From Casuarius casuarius (lineage: Eukaryota; Chordata; Aves; Casuariiformes; Casuariidae), in the NCBI GenBank assembly GCA_003342895.1, contig PTFA01000311.1, forward strand, positions 749,804-813,803: a DNA stretch of 64,000 nucleotides, read 5' to 3'. Each line of letters opens with the position of its first letter. Within the stretch, counting starts at the first letter, position 1. Both the position numbers and the translations under genes were made by a program. Under the pieces are notes generated by a model, which saw only the letters and a list, made by a program, of their open reading frames with translations, was not told the DNA's origin and ran no database searches. Shown in pieces: positions 44,635-57,615 of this stretch.

Positions 44635-47559
44635 TAATATTGGAAAAGATCCTGTTATCCTTTTGAAAAAGAGTATGGCTGCTTTACCTTTCACTTGAAG
44701 ATGAACAAAGGACAGTTAGAGAAGGATCTCTGTCCTGCCACCCCTCAAAGAACCTGAGTCAAGTAAAAAAACATGCTTAATGAGTGCAAGAGAGGGGTTT
44801 GTTTGGATTCAGTGTGTACCAGCTACTCTGTATTAAGATGGTCTTCAAACATAATGCTCAGCATGCTCCAAAAATCCTCTGCCCTTGTCCCCTGTGGCCA
44901 GGCAGGAGGATCCAGGTGCTACAACAATGCAAGCAAAGGGCCAGAGCAGAGGCACCAACCTTGACCTGCTGCCATCTGTATTCTGGGTACGGCCAAGGCC
45001 AACTGCTCTCTCTCAGACTTATGCTTGGTGATGGTTCAGGGGTTAGCACAGGGCCAAGTCCGTTCCCAACAGGCAGCTTGGATGCAGCCACCCTATTTTA
45101 GGAACAAATGTTTAGCTCTATGGATGCAATTCATGCTCAGGGCCAGTGAACAATCCTTCATCTATTTTATTAACTAGTAAAGATGTAGCCAGGGAGACTA
45201 CTGTCCTAAAAATACCTAGTCAGCCTCAGCATGTTTTATTTTTAATTAGTATTACTACCTGCCACTTTCATTAATAGAACATTGACTTCAACAGGATTTT
45301 TTGCAATAACAAAATGAATGGAATTTGACCTAACACGAATATTTACATGGGAGTTCCCACACAAGCTGCTTTGGTTTTACAGAGCACATATTCAGTGTGG
45401 CTCCAGTATTGCTTTCTCCATTGTTTATTTCTCTCTCAGTTCAGATTTGTCCTCCACATTTTCCAGTTGTCATATTGAAATATTTTGGCAGAATTCACAT
45501 GCCTATCAAGGTTTGGCCTGGCTCATGTCACTTTACCACACATACACGCCTGTATACACTGTAGCATTACAATAACAGAAACTTAACACACTGTAAATAA
45601 ACCCTATTGTTTTTACCAACATGCAAGCCTATTATCATTAGCCTTAACTTCACAGAGGGTGAACATGTTCTAACTTATATGGCATGATTTTTCCACTCTC
45701 CCACTGATTTCTCTCAATATTTTATTTTAAACTCTTTGTAGCTGAACATAGGCCAAATTCGGATACTTCAGCTGCTTACACAAAAATAATCTACTCAACC
45801 CCAACTGTGAACCCAGTCAGCCAAATTGCACGAGAATTGGAAAATGAAAGTGGTCATAGGCTAAATTTTTAGTATGAGTCTCAGTTCAAAAGGAGCCCGT
45901 TTCGCCTTGCCACTCTGCTGCTCAGGGAGCACGGTGCCTGCTCAAGGAAACCTGCTTGCATCTGGAGAGAGAGGTACAGTCCGACACAAAAAGGGGAGAG
46001 CTGATATCTGGCCAAGCAGGCACCAAAAGACACAGATTACAAGACTGCATTGCTAGAAGGGGGCCATTTGGATGGCTTGATCCTTTCTCCTGCCCTTAGC
46101 TAGACTAAATCTGTGAAAAGATCCAGTTATACAGCATCACAAAGTAATTTGTGAAATGGTTAATTTCTATAACTGCCACAATCCTGCACTTTCTTTTTTA
46201 TGTTGTCGCACTTTCACTTTAGCTTTGTACCCCGCTATACTTTAATCTATTGATTAGGGACCGTTATTTCTCAAGATCCTTCTTCCCACTTTGGTACTTT
46301 GGATTATAATTAAGTCACTTCTTTTAGCTTCTCTTGGACAAATGTAACAGGTTGAATTTCCTTAGCTATATCACTGGGAAATAAATTACCTTTGTAATTA
46401 CTTTTACCTTAAATGCAGTTATTCCTGCATTTCTTGCTGGGAGTTCTACAGGATGCTCTTACACTTCGCATGAACACAGAACGGGAGATAAAATACTCCA
46501 TTCTAAGACTCATTGGAATGAGACAGAGGAAAAACAGACCTGTTACCACTTTTTGATATTCCCTGTTTTGGTTTCTAAGAATCAAATTGTCTCTCTAATC
46601 TCCAGCATCATACTGGGACATCATGCTCAGCTGGCCCTTTTCTGAGCCCTGCTCAGAGTCATTGTTATCAGAAATAATCCTTCATTTCAGAATTCGTAAT
46701 TTATCAACCATGCTATAGCAATTGGTGTATTTATTTTTCAGAGTGAACTGAAACAGTGATGAATCAAAATTTTCATAACACCTAGTTTTATGTTACCATC
46801 ACAATAGAAAACAGTGTTAAATGGGGTTCATTTTGCAAAGTTCTAAGTGCTCCGGTATCTTTGCACATGAATATCTGAAAAAAGAGAAGAAATAATACTG
46901 TCATTTAAATAACTTCCAGTTAAGAGTTTAGCACCTAAAAAAAAAGGAACTTTTCTTTTGAAGTCTTCCCTCCCAAGCATGAGTAAAACAACAGGTCTGT
47001 ATTCAGACTCTGGCTCATGGGTATTCATTAAAACAAATAAAGCAACAGTAAAAAAAGCATTACATAGCTTAAAGCCTGGTCTGGTATCAGATGAATAATA
47101 AATACATTAGTGTTGGCTGAGCAATGGTGGAATACATTTCTACATACTAGGAGATAATGAGCTTACTCAAGGAGCCTTGTGCATGCAAAGGGATTTCTGA
47201 AGCACATAGCAATATAATTGAGAATTTATTATTGCTAATCCTAAGGCTTTGATTTTCTGTACACCACTTTCTTTTTTCTCTGGATTGCCCCAGCATAGCA
47301 TGTGTTGCAGTAAATACACATAAGTAAGCCCAGTATAAGTGGAAGAGGGAAATACAGAAAACAGAGTGCCTGGAAAGAGGCACTACAGCCAGCTAAAACA
47401 ATTGCTCAGTTGCCCTGTTACAACACAATGTGTTTAGGAGTAGTGAGATATTTTAGTAACAATGATTTTTTTTTCGAGGCTTTTTTTAAAGCTAAATCCT
47501 AGCCAACATATTTTAAACCTTATGGATGCCAAGTGACAAAATGTCTTCAGTCTTTTAGC
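44635..47559. other. No gene seen
   Basis: Unique sequence. Near 45270-45300 the phrase ATTGACTTCAACAGGATTTT resembles half of the palindromic relic at 16.4 kb but is too short to call. Confidence 0.4.
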
Positions 47560-47775
47560 ACACACTCTCAGTAATCATAACAACATTTTTATATTATTAT
47601 AAGCGGTATCGGCAATCTGTTCAATTGTGCATGGAATAAATAGCCCACATTAGCAGTTTGCCTTAAAATTCATGTGATGGTAGCAGCCAGCTTAATTAAG
47701 TGCATCTCTCTGGGAAATCAGTAATAATAGTAATGAATGAACCTGCTGCTGACCTGCAGCAGCAAGAAGTAGTTC
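47560..47775. promoter_or_regulatory. Conserved-noncoding-element-like block (unverified)
   Basis: Unique AT-rich sequence with clustered motif-like strings: CAATTGTGCATGGAATAAAT, CAGCTTAATTAAGTGC, CAGTAATAATAGTAATGAAT and a CTGCTGACCTGCAGCAG palindrome near 47745. One CpG-bearing string (GCGGTATCGGC). No frame. Enhancer-like by texture only. Confidence 0.25.
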
Positions 47776-50700
47776 AGAACATTTTTGAGTTCAAAACTAC
47801 AGAACACCTACAGTTGCCTGGATCTTAATTACTCTGTAACACAGCCATTGGGAAAGGCAAAAATTACAGCTGAAATTCATCTTAGTTTGATAATTTGTCC
47901 TTTTCTTCCTTAGTTGCCACCATGCAAAATGTATTTTTTTTTCTTTTCGGCAGGAGGAATCCTGGCTGGTTTATATCTTCCATGATCTTCCACTGTCATG
48001 TGACTTTCAACACAGCATTTCAACCAGATGAGGGGCTGCTGTGTGCTAAGATATTTGAATTCTTCCACAAAACACCATTATGCTTTAGAAATAGTTTAGA
48101 TTTTATGTCCAGTTAACCTGAAGCAAAAAGTTTCCATTTAGAAAACCAAAATGTGTCTATTCAGATCATGACAACCTAAAACAAAACTGAAAGGGGAAAA
48201 AAAAGATCAAGATCTTCGCTAAGAGAATTGTCTCCAATTTTGCAAAAATTACTTCCTAATTAAAAAACAAAACAAAGAAGCTTTTCATTGGAAAATTCCC
48301 AGCTAGCTCTAGTATTGACAGATTGTGACTTCTGAGAAAAAGCCAAAACCAAACACAAAGACATAGGGCCTGGAAAACTTGCCTTGCAAGGAAAAATCGA
48401 AAAAGCTGAGGGCAAACATTTGACAAAGATGGAAAGGAAAATAAATGTTTAAACATATTTGAACTGCATAAACATCAAGCATGGAGAGAATTTCTGTAGT
48501 TAGACATGTGCTGTCACAGAATAGATTAATAAAACTTAGAATCATGGGGTGGACTTGCAAAAAGAACAAGTCAGAGATGTGGAATAGATTTTTATTGGTG
48601 ACATCAATTTTATTGTTAGTTTTAAGAGTAATGGAAAAGGTAAGAAATGCCCCACCTTAGTGTCTGGGACTTAGGGAGAGGGACAGAAAACAAACCAAAC
48701 AAACAGAAATACTGAAGAAATTATATGATATATACTAAATACTATTGAGTATAAGAATTCTATAGGAAACATAGGAAATACTATAGCATATCCTATATCC
48801 ACATCAGCAAGGAAATGTGCTGAACAATCTAACAGGACATTTCTGAGTCTTAACTTCTGTAATTCCCTAGTGACCAGCATATAAGAAAACTGAACACAGT
48901 GCACAGGACACCATAGACACAGATAAGAAAAAGGCACTGTTGGCAGGTGGTGAGTTATCAATGGAGATAATTATTTAAATAAAAAACATTGCATACTTTA
49001 TTTAAAGTCCTAGAAAAAGTTAAAGGCAATAGCTAAGACTGGCAACCAGAAACAAGGAAGGGAAGGGGGAAATACACCTGCCAGTGTTACATCTCATGAC
49101 TAGTCTTCTTCTGCAATTTGAACAGTTCCAAATGGCTCAGTTAGACACCGAATATACATGATAGAGTAGAAACCTAGAGGGAATCACTTCCTTTCCCTTC
49201 TCTTTCTCCTAATCAGTTAGTGGGAGTCTTGCACCTCACCTAAGACAAGCAGTCAAATGAAGAACTGCAAGACAAGAAAAAGTATCCTATACCCAAAGTC
49301 CATGAGATGGTAGCTAGTCATGGAACACATTAGCAATAATAACTGATAATCAATAATAATTTCTATTTTCAAGGGGAAAAAGAATTTTACATTTAGAAAG
49401 AATTAAGAACATTACTAAAAACCCAAACATCCAAATTAATATATCAGAAGAAGCTCTATGTGCTGCTTTCTGGAATTAAGTTTTTTTCTTCATCTCAGGG
49501 TGAAAAGTTTAGCATAACTGACTGTGCAAAGCTTGCCTGAAAGCATAAATGGAAGAATTCTAGAAACCACAAATAACAATGAACCATAAAGAGAAGGACT
49601 GATACCACTACATGCTTTTGCACCAGATGGCCAGACTGAAATAAGGCAAAGTCACTGCCTAAAGAAAAGGCTTTAAAATGTACATGAAGCCATAGAGGAT
49701 CATACGGGTCACTGTCTCAAAGTCAACAAGGACAAGTTAGAATATTTCCAGTATAGCAGAGAGTATTTCTAGCATTTTCTTCAAAACGATTGTTGACGAT
49801 ACTCCCTAAGGGAAGAGGGAAGGGAGGGGATTACCAGCAAAGGTAATGGAGCAAAAAATATTGAGATCTGGGTTCAGCTGAGTCTTCTATAGAGTTGCTG
49901 AGATATGTTGGATGCTTCATTGCCGATCTTAATATAGTAGTAAAGCTGCCCCGTAACTGTGCCATGGAGCTAAAACAGAAAAATAAATCTTTCCATACAC
50001 TCATCATGTTAGCTTTGCTTCAGATTAGCTCTTGGAGCATTATTGTTTCAGGGCCAGACCACAGTACATAATCTGGCTGCCCAGAGTTAAGAAAAAACAG
50101 AGCTGGATTTCATTTTTGTCAGTCTTGAGAGACCTTTAAAAAGTTTCTTTAAAAAGCAAAATAGAAGCAACTGAGCCTTGTCCACTGCCATATCCACCCC
50201 AAGGTGCTGAGGAAAGGGGAGGATCCTTGGGGAACGACAATGCGAATCTGCCCAGCTCTGTTTCAGGGTTCTTACTCCAGCCCTGTGGCCAGCAGCACAA
50301 ATAGTACCTTGTTTTTAGTAGCGACGGCTGAGTTCTCCTGCCATTTGGTGACATCAGTTCAGGAGAAAAGGAAAGGGAGGGGGAAGGGGAGAAGTCCTGC
50401 AGTTTCCATCAGTCAGACAGACAGCAAATTGAGGAAGGAGCAGAAGTTGTTTAGGACTGTCTAGCAAGTGACAACTGTTTGATTGGCGGAAAGCCATGAT
50501 GAGCATGCTGTGCCTTTAAAATAGGTGTCTATCTGCAGCCTGGAATATATTCAAATCAGGTTGCATAAAAAGCTGTTCCAGCTACTTACAAGCTACTTAA
50601 AGTAATTAAAAACAGAGCTGCCTTTGTCTCTCAGAAACTGCAGAGAACAAAAAACAAGCAGAACAAAATAAAAAAATCAATTCTCAAGGTCAGTTCTAAG

Positions 50701-51988
50701 GTATTATCTTCCTTTTCTGCATCTAAAAAATATCCTTTTACATATACAGGGTGACACAAAGTCACTTCTCTGCAAACCATGATGAGATACACTGCAGGAG
50801 GTGAGGGTCCTTCCAAATATAGGAGTACTTAGTCTGCGTAATTTGGATTGTAAAATGCATGCAGGGATAGATTAGCAGAGCTGTGAGCAGGCAGGGTCAG
50901 GAATAAGTGGGCAAACTATTATGCTCCAGCCTCCTGCTTATCTTGCCTTTTCCTTCAGATTTGACTATGTTGGCCGAAAATATCATACACCCAGAGATCC
51001 AATTTATGAGTGCTCCTGGGGCCTTAGCAGTGTGGGGCCCAAATACACAGCCAGGAGGAGTAGGCAGTAACCGGAAGGTGCACATCATGCACCCTTGGAC
51101 TACAATGTATACCAGGAACTTCGAGATACACCTAATGCATGGAGGTGGCCTCAGCCTACCTCTGGTGCGCGACAAAGGTGGGCACATGTGGAAGAAAGAG
51201 AGTAAATGAATTTAACTATGGGTGTTCTGTCCCAGGCTGCTTTGCTGGCAAATATACACTTTATTTGTATGTCAAGATTTGAACAAAGACAAAACAGCAA
51301 CATCCCTTCCAAAGAGAAGCACTCACCCTTGGCTCTCTAAAAAAGCAGTGCTGCTGTGCTTTACTTACAGATCTTACCAGTAAGTGCCAAAAGGATAGTC
51401 AAGGCTTAATACATATTTAGGCAACTGAACACTGATTTTAATATAATTTGGAAAACACGGAAAGAACTACAGTACAATATATTAAAGAATATTAGTAAAA
51501 TTAACACTCATATTAAAAATTCCATGACAGTTCCCTTCATTTTGTTAAAATTCGAAACAGGGCATGCATTCTAGGCAAAGTACTCCTATAATATACTGAT
51601 ATTATAAAACATAAAAAGCTGTACCTGCAATTAACATTTTGTGTCCATTATAGAGAATGTAAGTTATGCAGACAGTCCTGCTATGAGCTCATTGGTCTTC
51701 TCAACAATTCCCACACTATGAGAAATATACTAGAAATTTCCTCAATATAGCAAAGCATAGTATTTATACATAGTGATTTTCAGCTAAGTTAGCACATTAG
51801 GACTTTTTCACTGTGAACAAACATGTTCATAGAAAGTGCTGTTCAATAAAAAAAGAATCTTGTATGTTTGATAGAAAGCATTGCAGAATACGCATGCGGT
51901 GAGCTCTTCGGAGTACTTGGTATGATAGGGGTTGCTGCACACCCTGGTCCAACCAGTAGCGAGACGAAGCCCATATTCCCAATGGGCA
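47776..51988. other. No gene seen; AT-rich with a purine tract
   Basis: No supported gene. A purine tract at 50359-50394 contains G-runs (GGG, GGGGG, GGGG) that might form a quadruplex. Opposed frames at 50897-51209 (96 and 100 codons) lack splice support. Confidence 0.4.
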
Positions 51989-52027
51989 CGCATACAAAAC
52001 ACACACATACACTACACACATAACACA
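51989..52027. repeat. Imperfect (CA)n tract
   Basis: CA-rich, with ACACACACATACACTACACA; interrupted, so probably old. Confidence 0.75.
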
Positions 52028-52245
52028 TGGCCAGCCACACAAGTCAGCATGGACAGAAATGCTCAGCAAACACTCAGGGCCCTGGCCCCTGAGGCACTTA
52101 CCCCACATGCCGGCCAGTTCACCTCGATAACCACCAGCGACCGCAGGCAGATGTGCACACCCTCACTGGCTCCAGCTGCTGGCACCACAGAGACATACAG
52201 CACCCGTGGCTGCGGTCCCAATCCAGCTGCCAGCACTTACCCACA
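52028..52245. other. GC-rich islet
   Basis: GC-rich block with several CpGs (GCCGG, CTCGATAACC, GCGACCGC, CCCGTGG, TGCGG) directly after the CA tract. The 135-codon plus-strand frame across it has no splice or start support. Origin not recognised. Confidence 0.35.
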
Positions 52246-53780
52246 CTCATGCAGAATAGAGGTTCCCTCACCAGGAAAATCACTGATTTATGATTTTTTA
52301 CTATTCCATCTATTAATAAATTGCAGAGGATTAACCTAATGTTCAGGTAAGGAGGCTATCCATTCTTTGCAACATTAGTTAAAATTCCTTATAATAAAAT
52401 AGTTTCTACTGGAAAATAGGCTTAATCAAAATGGAAAATTTTTGTAATTAAGATGAAAATGTTCTTTCTTGCTTTCATATTGCCTCCTCTAGTATCTCTT
52501 ATCCTTTGTTTGCCTAGTAAGAAGGCTTTCAGTTCATCAGTCTTCAACCTTTCCCCTGGGGTATTAAAGAAACACTTCTATTTCCACTATTTTATTCCAT
52601 GGGGGTATTTTTTTCTATAAAATTTCAGTTGATTTGAGGCCATAAAATAACATTATTTTATTCTGGTCGATTAAAAAAGAACAGTTTTCCCCACTGAAAA
52701 CTTTTGGGGAAAATGCAAACTGTATTAAATATTTTTGACCTAGAGTGGCACATACTTCTGCAAATTTCATATTTTACTAAAGAGTTTGCAAAACATATAC
52801 CCCATTTCCAAGTGGCTCTAAGAGTTTGTAACATAGTCAAATATGATCAAAGCAATCTACAAATTTTCAAGTCAGTTTTTATTGCACATACTTTTTAAGG
52901 ATATTGGAAATTCCAAAGTAGAAATACAATTTTTATATTTGATTAGAAAACAGCCTTTAAAATGCGCAACACTTTACTAATATTCTACTAGATTGTTCAC
53001 TGTATACCCACAAATAGTGTGATTTATTCTAAAAGGCTTTTTAAATAGTTACAATTGTCAACAGCCACTAAAATTGCCTTTATTCAATGATAAAGGCTAT
53101 TCATTTTATTAAATATGGTTTTCAGAGCATGTCTAAGCCATTTATAAAAAAGGACAATTTTTATAATATAGTATACAGTATATGTTTGCAGTAATCTGTG
53201 ATGCTTTATAATATAACTGTCATGTCCTGTAAATGCATTGTAAATTACTTGTAAGATGTTCAAGTCACTGTACAGTACTGACAGCATGGTTTTAAACATG
53301 TCATTGGCTCCTTATAACTTTTGTACAAAATCAGGAAGATTTGTTACAACCAAGGAAACAGAAACTAAACACGTAGAATGTCACAAGGTATATGGGAAGG
53401 AAAGACAGACTAGAAAAGTCTGTGTATAACATTTTATAGAATCTAAAAGACTCAGATGATTGTTATTGCTGAAAAGGAACATTGTATTTTTCTATGTTCA
53501 TTCAGCTTATGTGGTCATCTCACACGGGCTGAACCACAAGGTATGCATACCATGAGGTTATACAAACCTCATTTTACTCACATAATGAGGAGAGTTGCAT
53601 ATATTCCCAAGTATAGCAGGACATAATTCAAATTCCCTGGAGAAATTAAAAAAAAATCATACTGGAAAGTGTTCAACTAATATCTTAGAAGAAAAATAAT
53701 CCATAACATAAAAACCCACAGAGGAAACATGGAAAAGAGCAAATGGAGCATGAATTTGCAATGCCCCAAACTCTGATGAC
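52246..53780. other. No gene seen; AT-rich unique sequence
   Basis: Contains a 12-bp perfect palindrome GGTATGCATACC at 53540-53551. No coding signal. Confidence 0.4.
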
Positions 53781-53826
53781 AGGCCAGCACAGCTTAGATC
53801 TCCAGGCCAGCACAGTTTAGATCTCC
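53781..53826. repeat. Tandem duplication, 23-bp unit x2
   Basis: Two adjacent 23-bp copies (AGGCCAGCACAG...AGATCTCC) differ at one base (C/T). Confidence 0.9.
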
Positions 53827-53984
53827 AGATACAGGACATCACGTCATGATCTTGATGAAGATCAATCTGCTGCGATATGCTGAGTGCAAGGCATTTCTTT
53901 AACAGAAATGTATCAACTGACATATTGGAAAGTATCCTGATAAAGGCAGCAAAAATGCAAGTGATTTTATTCACCAATTCAAAC

Positions 53985-54270
53985 TCATCTACACTCTCTA
54001 CTCTGATGACCTATAGATGTCCCTTTCTGCTCTAAGCTTGACTCCTCCTTTGCAGGCTAAACTCTGGACCTGTCTGTCTGACATCTCCTCATGGATGTTT
54101 CTCTGTCAGCTGAAGTCCAGGATGGTTGAAACTGTGCTGTTATTTCTTCTCCCCTACTTGGTTTCTCAGTTGCTGTAGGCAACACCATTATTCTGCTTGC
54201 CACTCAGGCTTGTAGCATGGGTAGCGTCTTAAGAGAGCAGTCTGATTGGTAATTTCTGTCATTTTAAGCC
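53985..54270 (+). mobile_element. L2-like LINE relic, ORF2 reverse-transcriptase region
   Basis: The plus strand carries TACTCTGATGAC, recalling the YSDD-type palm motif of L2 ORF2. ACATCTCCTCATGGATG follows (ISSWM, as in the L2 VSSWMSxRxLKLN block), then GTGCTGTTATTTCTTCTCC (TELLLF-like), then a NTxIxPxSSARNLGV-like stretch near 54180-54240. Indels break the frame repeatedly. L2-clade assignment is by motif order and recall only. Confidence 0.55.
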
Positions 54271-54489
54271 AGTCTAAGCGTGAGCTGCCACCAAAAAAGG
54301 CACTACCCCACAACTTTTGTTTTCTTAACTCTTTTTCCTGGGTGAGTTTGGAGCTGAATCAGTTCCCTGACCCTGCTGGCAGCATGGCTCCATGAAAACT
54401 AATGGGGAAGCGAGAACACGCAGTGGGGTGTTCCTTTCAATGACAGCCTGGTCGGCATTGAAGTGATCGTATAGTCTGCGTCCAAGCAC
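54271..54489. other. Unassigned sequence between L2-like segments
   Basis: May be decayed L2 continuation or unique sequence; no motif can be aligned by eye. Confidence 0.3.
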
Positions 54490-54840
54490 TTACATCTGGA
54501 TTTTTTCTAAGCTTACTCTCTAAAATGCAGCTTCTCCCATGCAGCAGCATAGGTGAAACTCCCTTCATGTCACATCTAGCTCCTGCAGTGTCTTTTTCCC
54601 TAGCCTTGAAAAACACAGCCCTGCACAGCTGAGGTCTCTCCAGAATGCTCCTGCAAAGACCACTCCCTGCAGCTGCTTTGACCACAGCTATCCTTCCTTT
54701 ACACCCTTCACAACTCCCTTCTTCTGTTACATCCAACAGGGACTGCTTATTTTCACTTTCAAACCTTCCTGATTTTACAACCATCCTGCCAATCACATCA
54801 CCCACTGTTCAAACATCCACTCTTTGGCTGACTTAAGCTT
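54490..54840 (+). mobile_element. Possible continuation of the L2-like relic
   Basis: C/T-rich plus-strand sequence with phrases resembling downstream L2 ORF2 (CTCCAGAATGCTCCTGC for the LQ(S/N)xLxxAAR block; CTTATTTTCACTTTCAAACC for KLLTLTFK). Weakly supported. The opposing 122-codon minus-strand frame (54437-54805) is then an antisense shadow. Confidence 0.3.
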
Positions 54841-55536
54841 AACTTTTAACTTAGTAATTAAAGCATAAAGCTTCAGCTGCTTTTAACTGGAGCCAAGTCA
54901 CTGACCTCTGGACTGATCCCAACATCCTCCATCTGATTTCATGCATAGAAAATATGTCCAGGCCTTCCACCCCAAGCAGGAGTGGCTCCTGCTCCCTGCT
55001 TTGCTCATTTGAAACTCCAGCAGGTAAAATGACCTCAGCCATGCTATTTGTCCTGTGCACGGAGTACAATTGCTTGCAACAGACATCTCTCTCCCCTTGA
55101 CCCAAGCCCAATACCCACACAGACCATGAGTTCAACCATGCACAAATTACAGTTTCATATCAACTGAAACTGTTCTCCAACAGTGTCACAGACCAGTCTT
55201 TCCTAAGAGCTTGCTGTGTTAAAATTCTCCGTGTGTATTTGTCTGTAGTCTCTTCTGTGTTTAAAGAGATGTCACCAAGACTCATCAGTAACTTCCTCAA
55301 GGGAGAAGCAGCTCATGGTTAACACAAGAATATCACCAATTGTCACACTTTCAGCATGCCATAAAGTAAAAGCTTTGAACCCAAACTTGTGGTGGTTGAT
55401 GCCAGAACTCAAACTCAGTAACTGAAAGGTCTAGATATTGCTTCCTTGCACTCCCCATGCCATATGCACCTGAGGTCTCCTGCCTTAGAGTATGTAAGGG
55501 AAAAGGCACTCATCTGGTCCTACCTTTGCATTGCAG
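54841..55536. other. No gene seen
   Basis: Unique sequence. A 94-codon minus-strand frame at 54851-55135 lacks splice support. Confidence 0.35.
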
Positions 55537-55583
55537 CTGGCATATCTTCATTCAGGACCCCCAAGAGCTATAAGAATTACAAG
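55537..55583 (+). other. Exon-like string (short)
   Basis: A good acceptor (CTACCTTTGCATTGCAG) and a good donor (ACAAG/GTAAGC) bound only 47 nt, open in two frames. Likely fortuitous given its size. Confidence 0.12.
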
Positions 55584-57389
55584 GTAAGCATGGTTGGTGG
55601 GAAAGACATCAACAGTGTTAAAAATAAATGTAGATGATAGAATCTGAGTAGTGAACAGAATACATTTTATCAGCTGCTTGGTCATTAGCTGTTCCACCAT
55701 AAGTATAGAAAATATATTTCCACTTTGTTATTATAGGAAATCCACTTTCAAAGTGATCTATACACTACCTTTCCTGATATAGCAAATATATGTGATAAAA
55801 TATACAAAAATAAACACAAAGAAAGGAAAAGATTTTGAGATAGATGCAATGAAAAAAAATGAAAGGAAGTAAATCTCATGCAGAATTATTTGTCAGTAAA
55901 ATATGTATTACCAATACAATATATCAGCCCACAGAATAATCTCCGGAGAGTATAGACCAAAATATCATTGTTCAGGGTATTTGTGTATAGACAGGACAAA
56001 GCACCAGAGAATGTATAGTACAGCAAAAATAAATCTGCCTCGGCATAAGAATGAATCATGTGCTCTAATTATAGGTAGATCGGTGATGCAATGTTCAAAT
56101 TTGGACTAAAAGACTGAATTGTGTCTTCTGATTCAACATTCAGTCTAGACTTAACAGCCCTTCTCTTTTCTAATTTCTGTAATTTTAATTTCTCTGAAAT
56201 ATACTGTTGTGGCAAAAGTATTTGAAACACCATAAAACAAAGATGGTGGGAAGGTGGATGTAAGACAAAGGACAGATGGGAATGACTCCAAAACATTGTG
56301 CCTTCAAATGATAGACTGCACATGAGATTCATTCCACCTCCCGCGTCATATCCAAAAACTGCAGTTACCCTATCTGCAAATTTCAATGACTCGGCCTTCA
56401 TTCCACTTTTTCTGGTAGCATTCACTTCAACTTTCTGCAACACCAAATTCTTATCAGGAATTTTCACTAAGGTCTCATGCAAAACAGGTCCAAAAAGTTG
56501 GGAAAGTAAGTTTTATACTTTCGGCTTGCATTTTTTCATTCAGATTTCAGGTTTGAGTACAGTCAACATGGATTTTTTTTTTGTACATATGATTTTCTTT
56601 AAAAATACTTGATCAGAAAAATTAATTATACCCAGCAAACTGTATAAAATAATTAATGTTAGGCAACCTTAAAATTATCCCAAATCTTTTTTCCATATGG
56701 TGGTTAGCAGACACACTTGAGATACTCATGATGGGCAGGATTCTGAAGCAGAGTATCACCTTGCAATCAGTAAAGGAACATTCGATACTTCTACTCAAGA
56801 AAATCAGCAAATCCATTAAACAGTCCTGCCTGGTCTCCAGGTCTTCCTAGTAACATGGAAAAACTTCATGCAAACAATAGAGTAAAATTAAAAGCAAGTA
56901 AGAATTAAAGGTCAATTTAAAGACCAGACGCAAGGATGTGTTCCTTTTTGGTGTTGTAAGAAAGCAGCAGAAAAAGTTCACCTTTTTTTTTGCCCATAAC
57001 ATCTTAAGCCTCAGACTTCTAGAATGCAAATCACTTGTGAAAGTTTCAAAAAGAGAAATATTCAGGTACCATCCTTTTAGGAGATCCTTGACTTGTATTT
57101 AATATAGGAGAGAAATATTGCAGCACCAATCCTTGATGTGAGCTGATGCAATCACAGAGACTGTATGTAGAGTCAATGCTGGGAGGTTTACTTCATGATC
57201 TGGCTGTAAGTTACTTGCTGGTACTCATCATTACCTCTTCCCTGCCACTTAAAATATATTTTGTTAAGCAATTCCTGGATCTGACATTTTGCGACTTAGC
57301 ACATGACTGTAAACTCAATAAACTACTGAAATAAATTGAGATTTTCTGGTTTTTTTATTGAGTTTAGTGTTCCTGGAAGCTGTTTGATT
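55584..57389. other. No gene seen
   Basis: AT-rich unique DNA. The 137-codon minus-strand frame at 56069-56482 has mixed composition (KIPDKNLVLQKVEV near its start) but no acceptor, donor or start context that supports it. Confidence 0.35.
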
Positions 57390-57615
57390 TGACAGCCCTG
57401 GAAGCCAGTGTCCTCTGTTTAACACAGACCTGGAAATGCCAGGGCAGCAGCACTGCAAGTGGCCCCACTCCCTTGGGCCTGGAAGGACCCTCCGCCACAA
57501 GCACAGCAACCACCCCATCTCTGCACCACTTTGGCTCTCAAGCCACAAGCCCTGACAGCGGTAAGCGGGCCAGTAGGGAAGGTGCTACTGCAATACGAGC
57601 ATCTGTCCAGTAGCA
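57390..57615. other. GC-rich islet
   Basis: GC-rich, Pro/Ser/Thr- or Gly/Cys-coding in different frames (74 codons plus, 77 and 71 codons minus). These are compositional open frames with no splice support. Confidence 0.35.

Noticed and set aside
50359..50394. G-rich purine tract
   Set aside because: Three strong G-runs only; could form other structures but evidence is weak.
51800..52250. Possible LTR (AATAAA near 51845, GC-rich downstream block)
   Set aside because: No TG...CA ends, target duplication, primer-binding site or retroviral frame could be identified.
54437..54805. 122-codon minus-strand frame
   Set aside because: Antisense to a possible L2-like segment, which explains the reduced number of stops.
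56069..56482. 137-codon minus-strand frame with mixed composition
   Set aside because: No acceptor, donor or polyadenylation signal in the right place; peptide not recognised.
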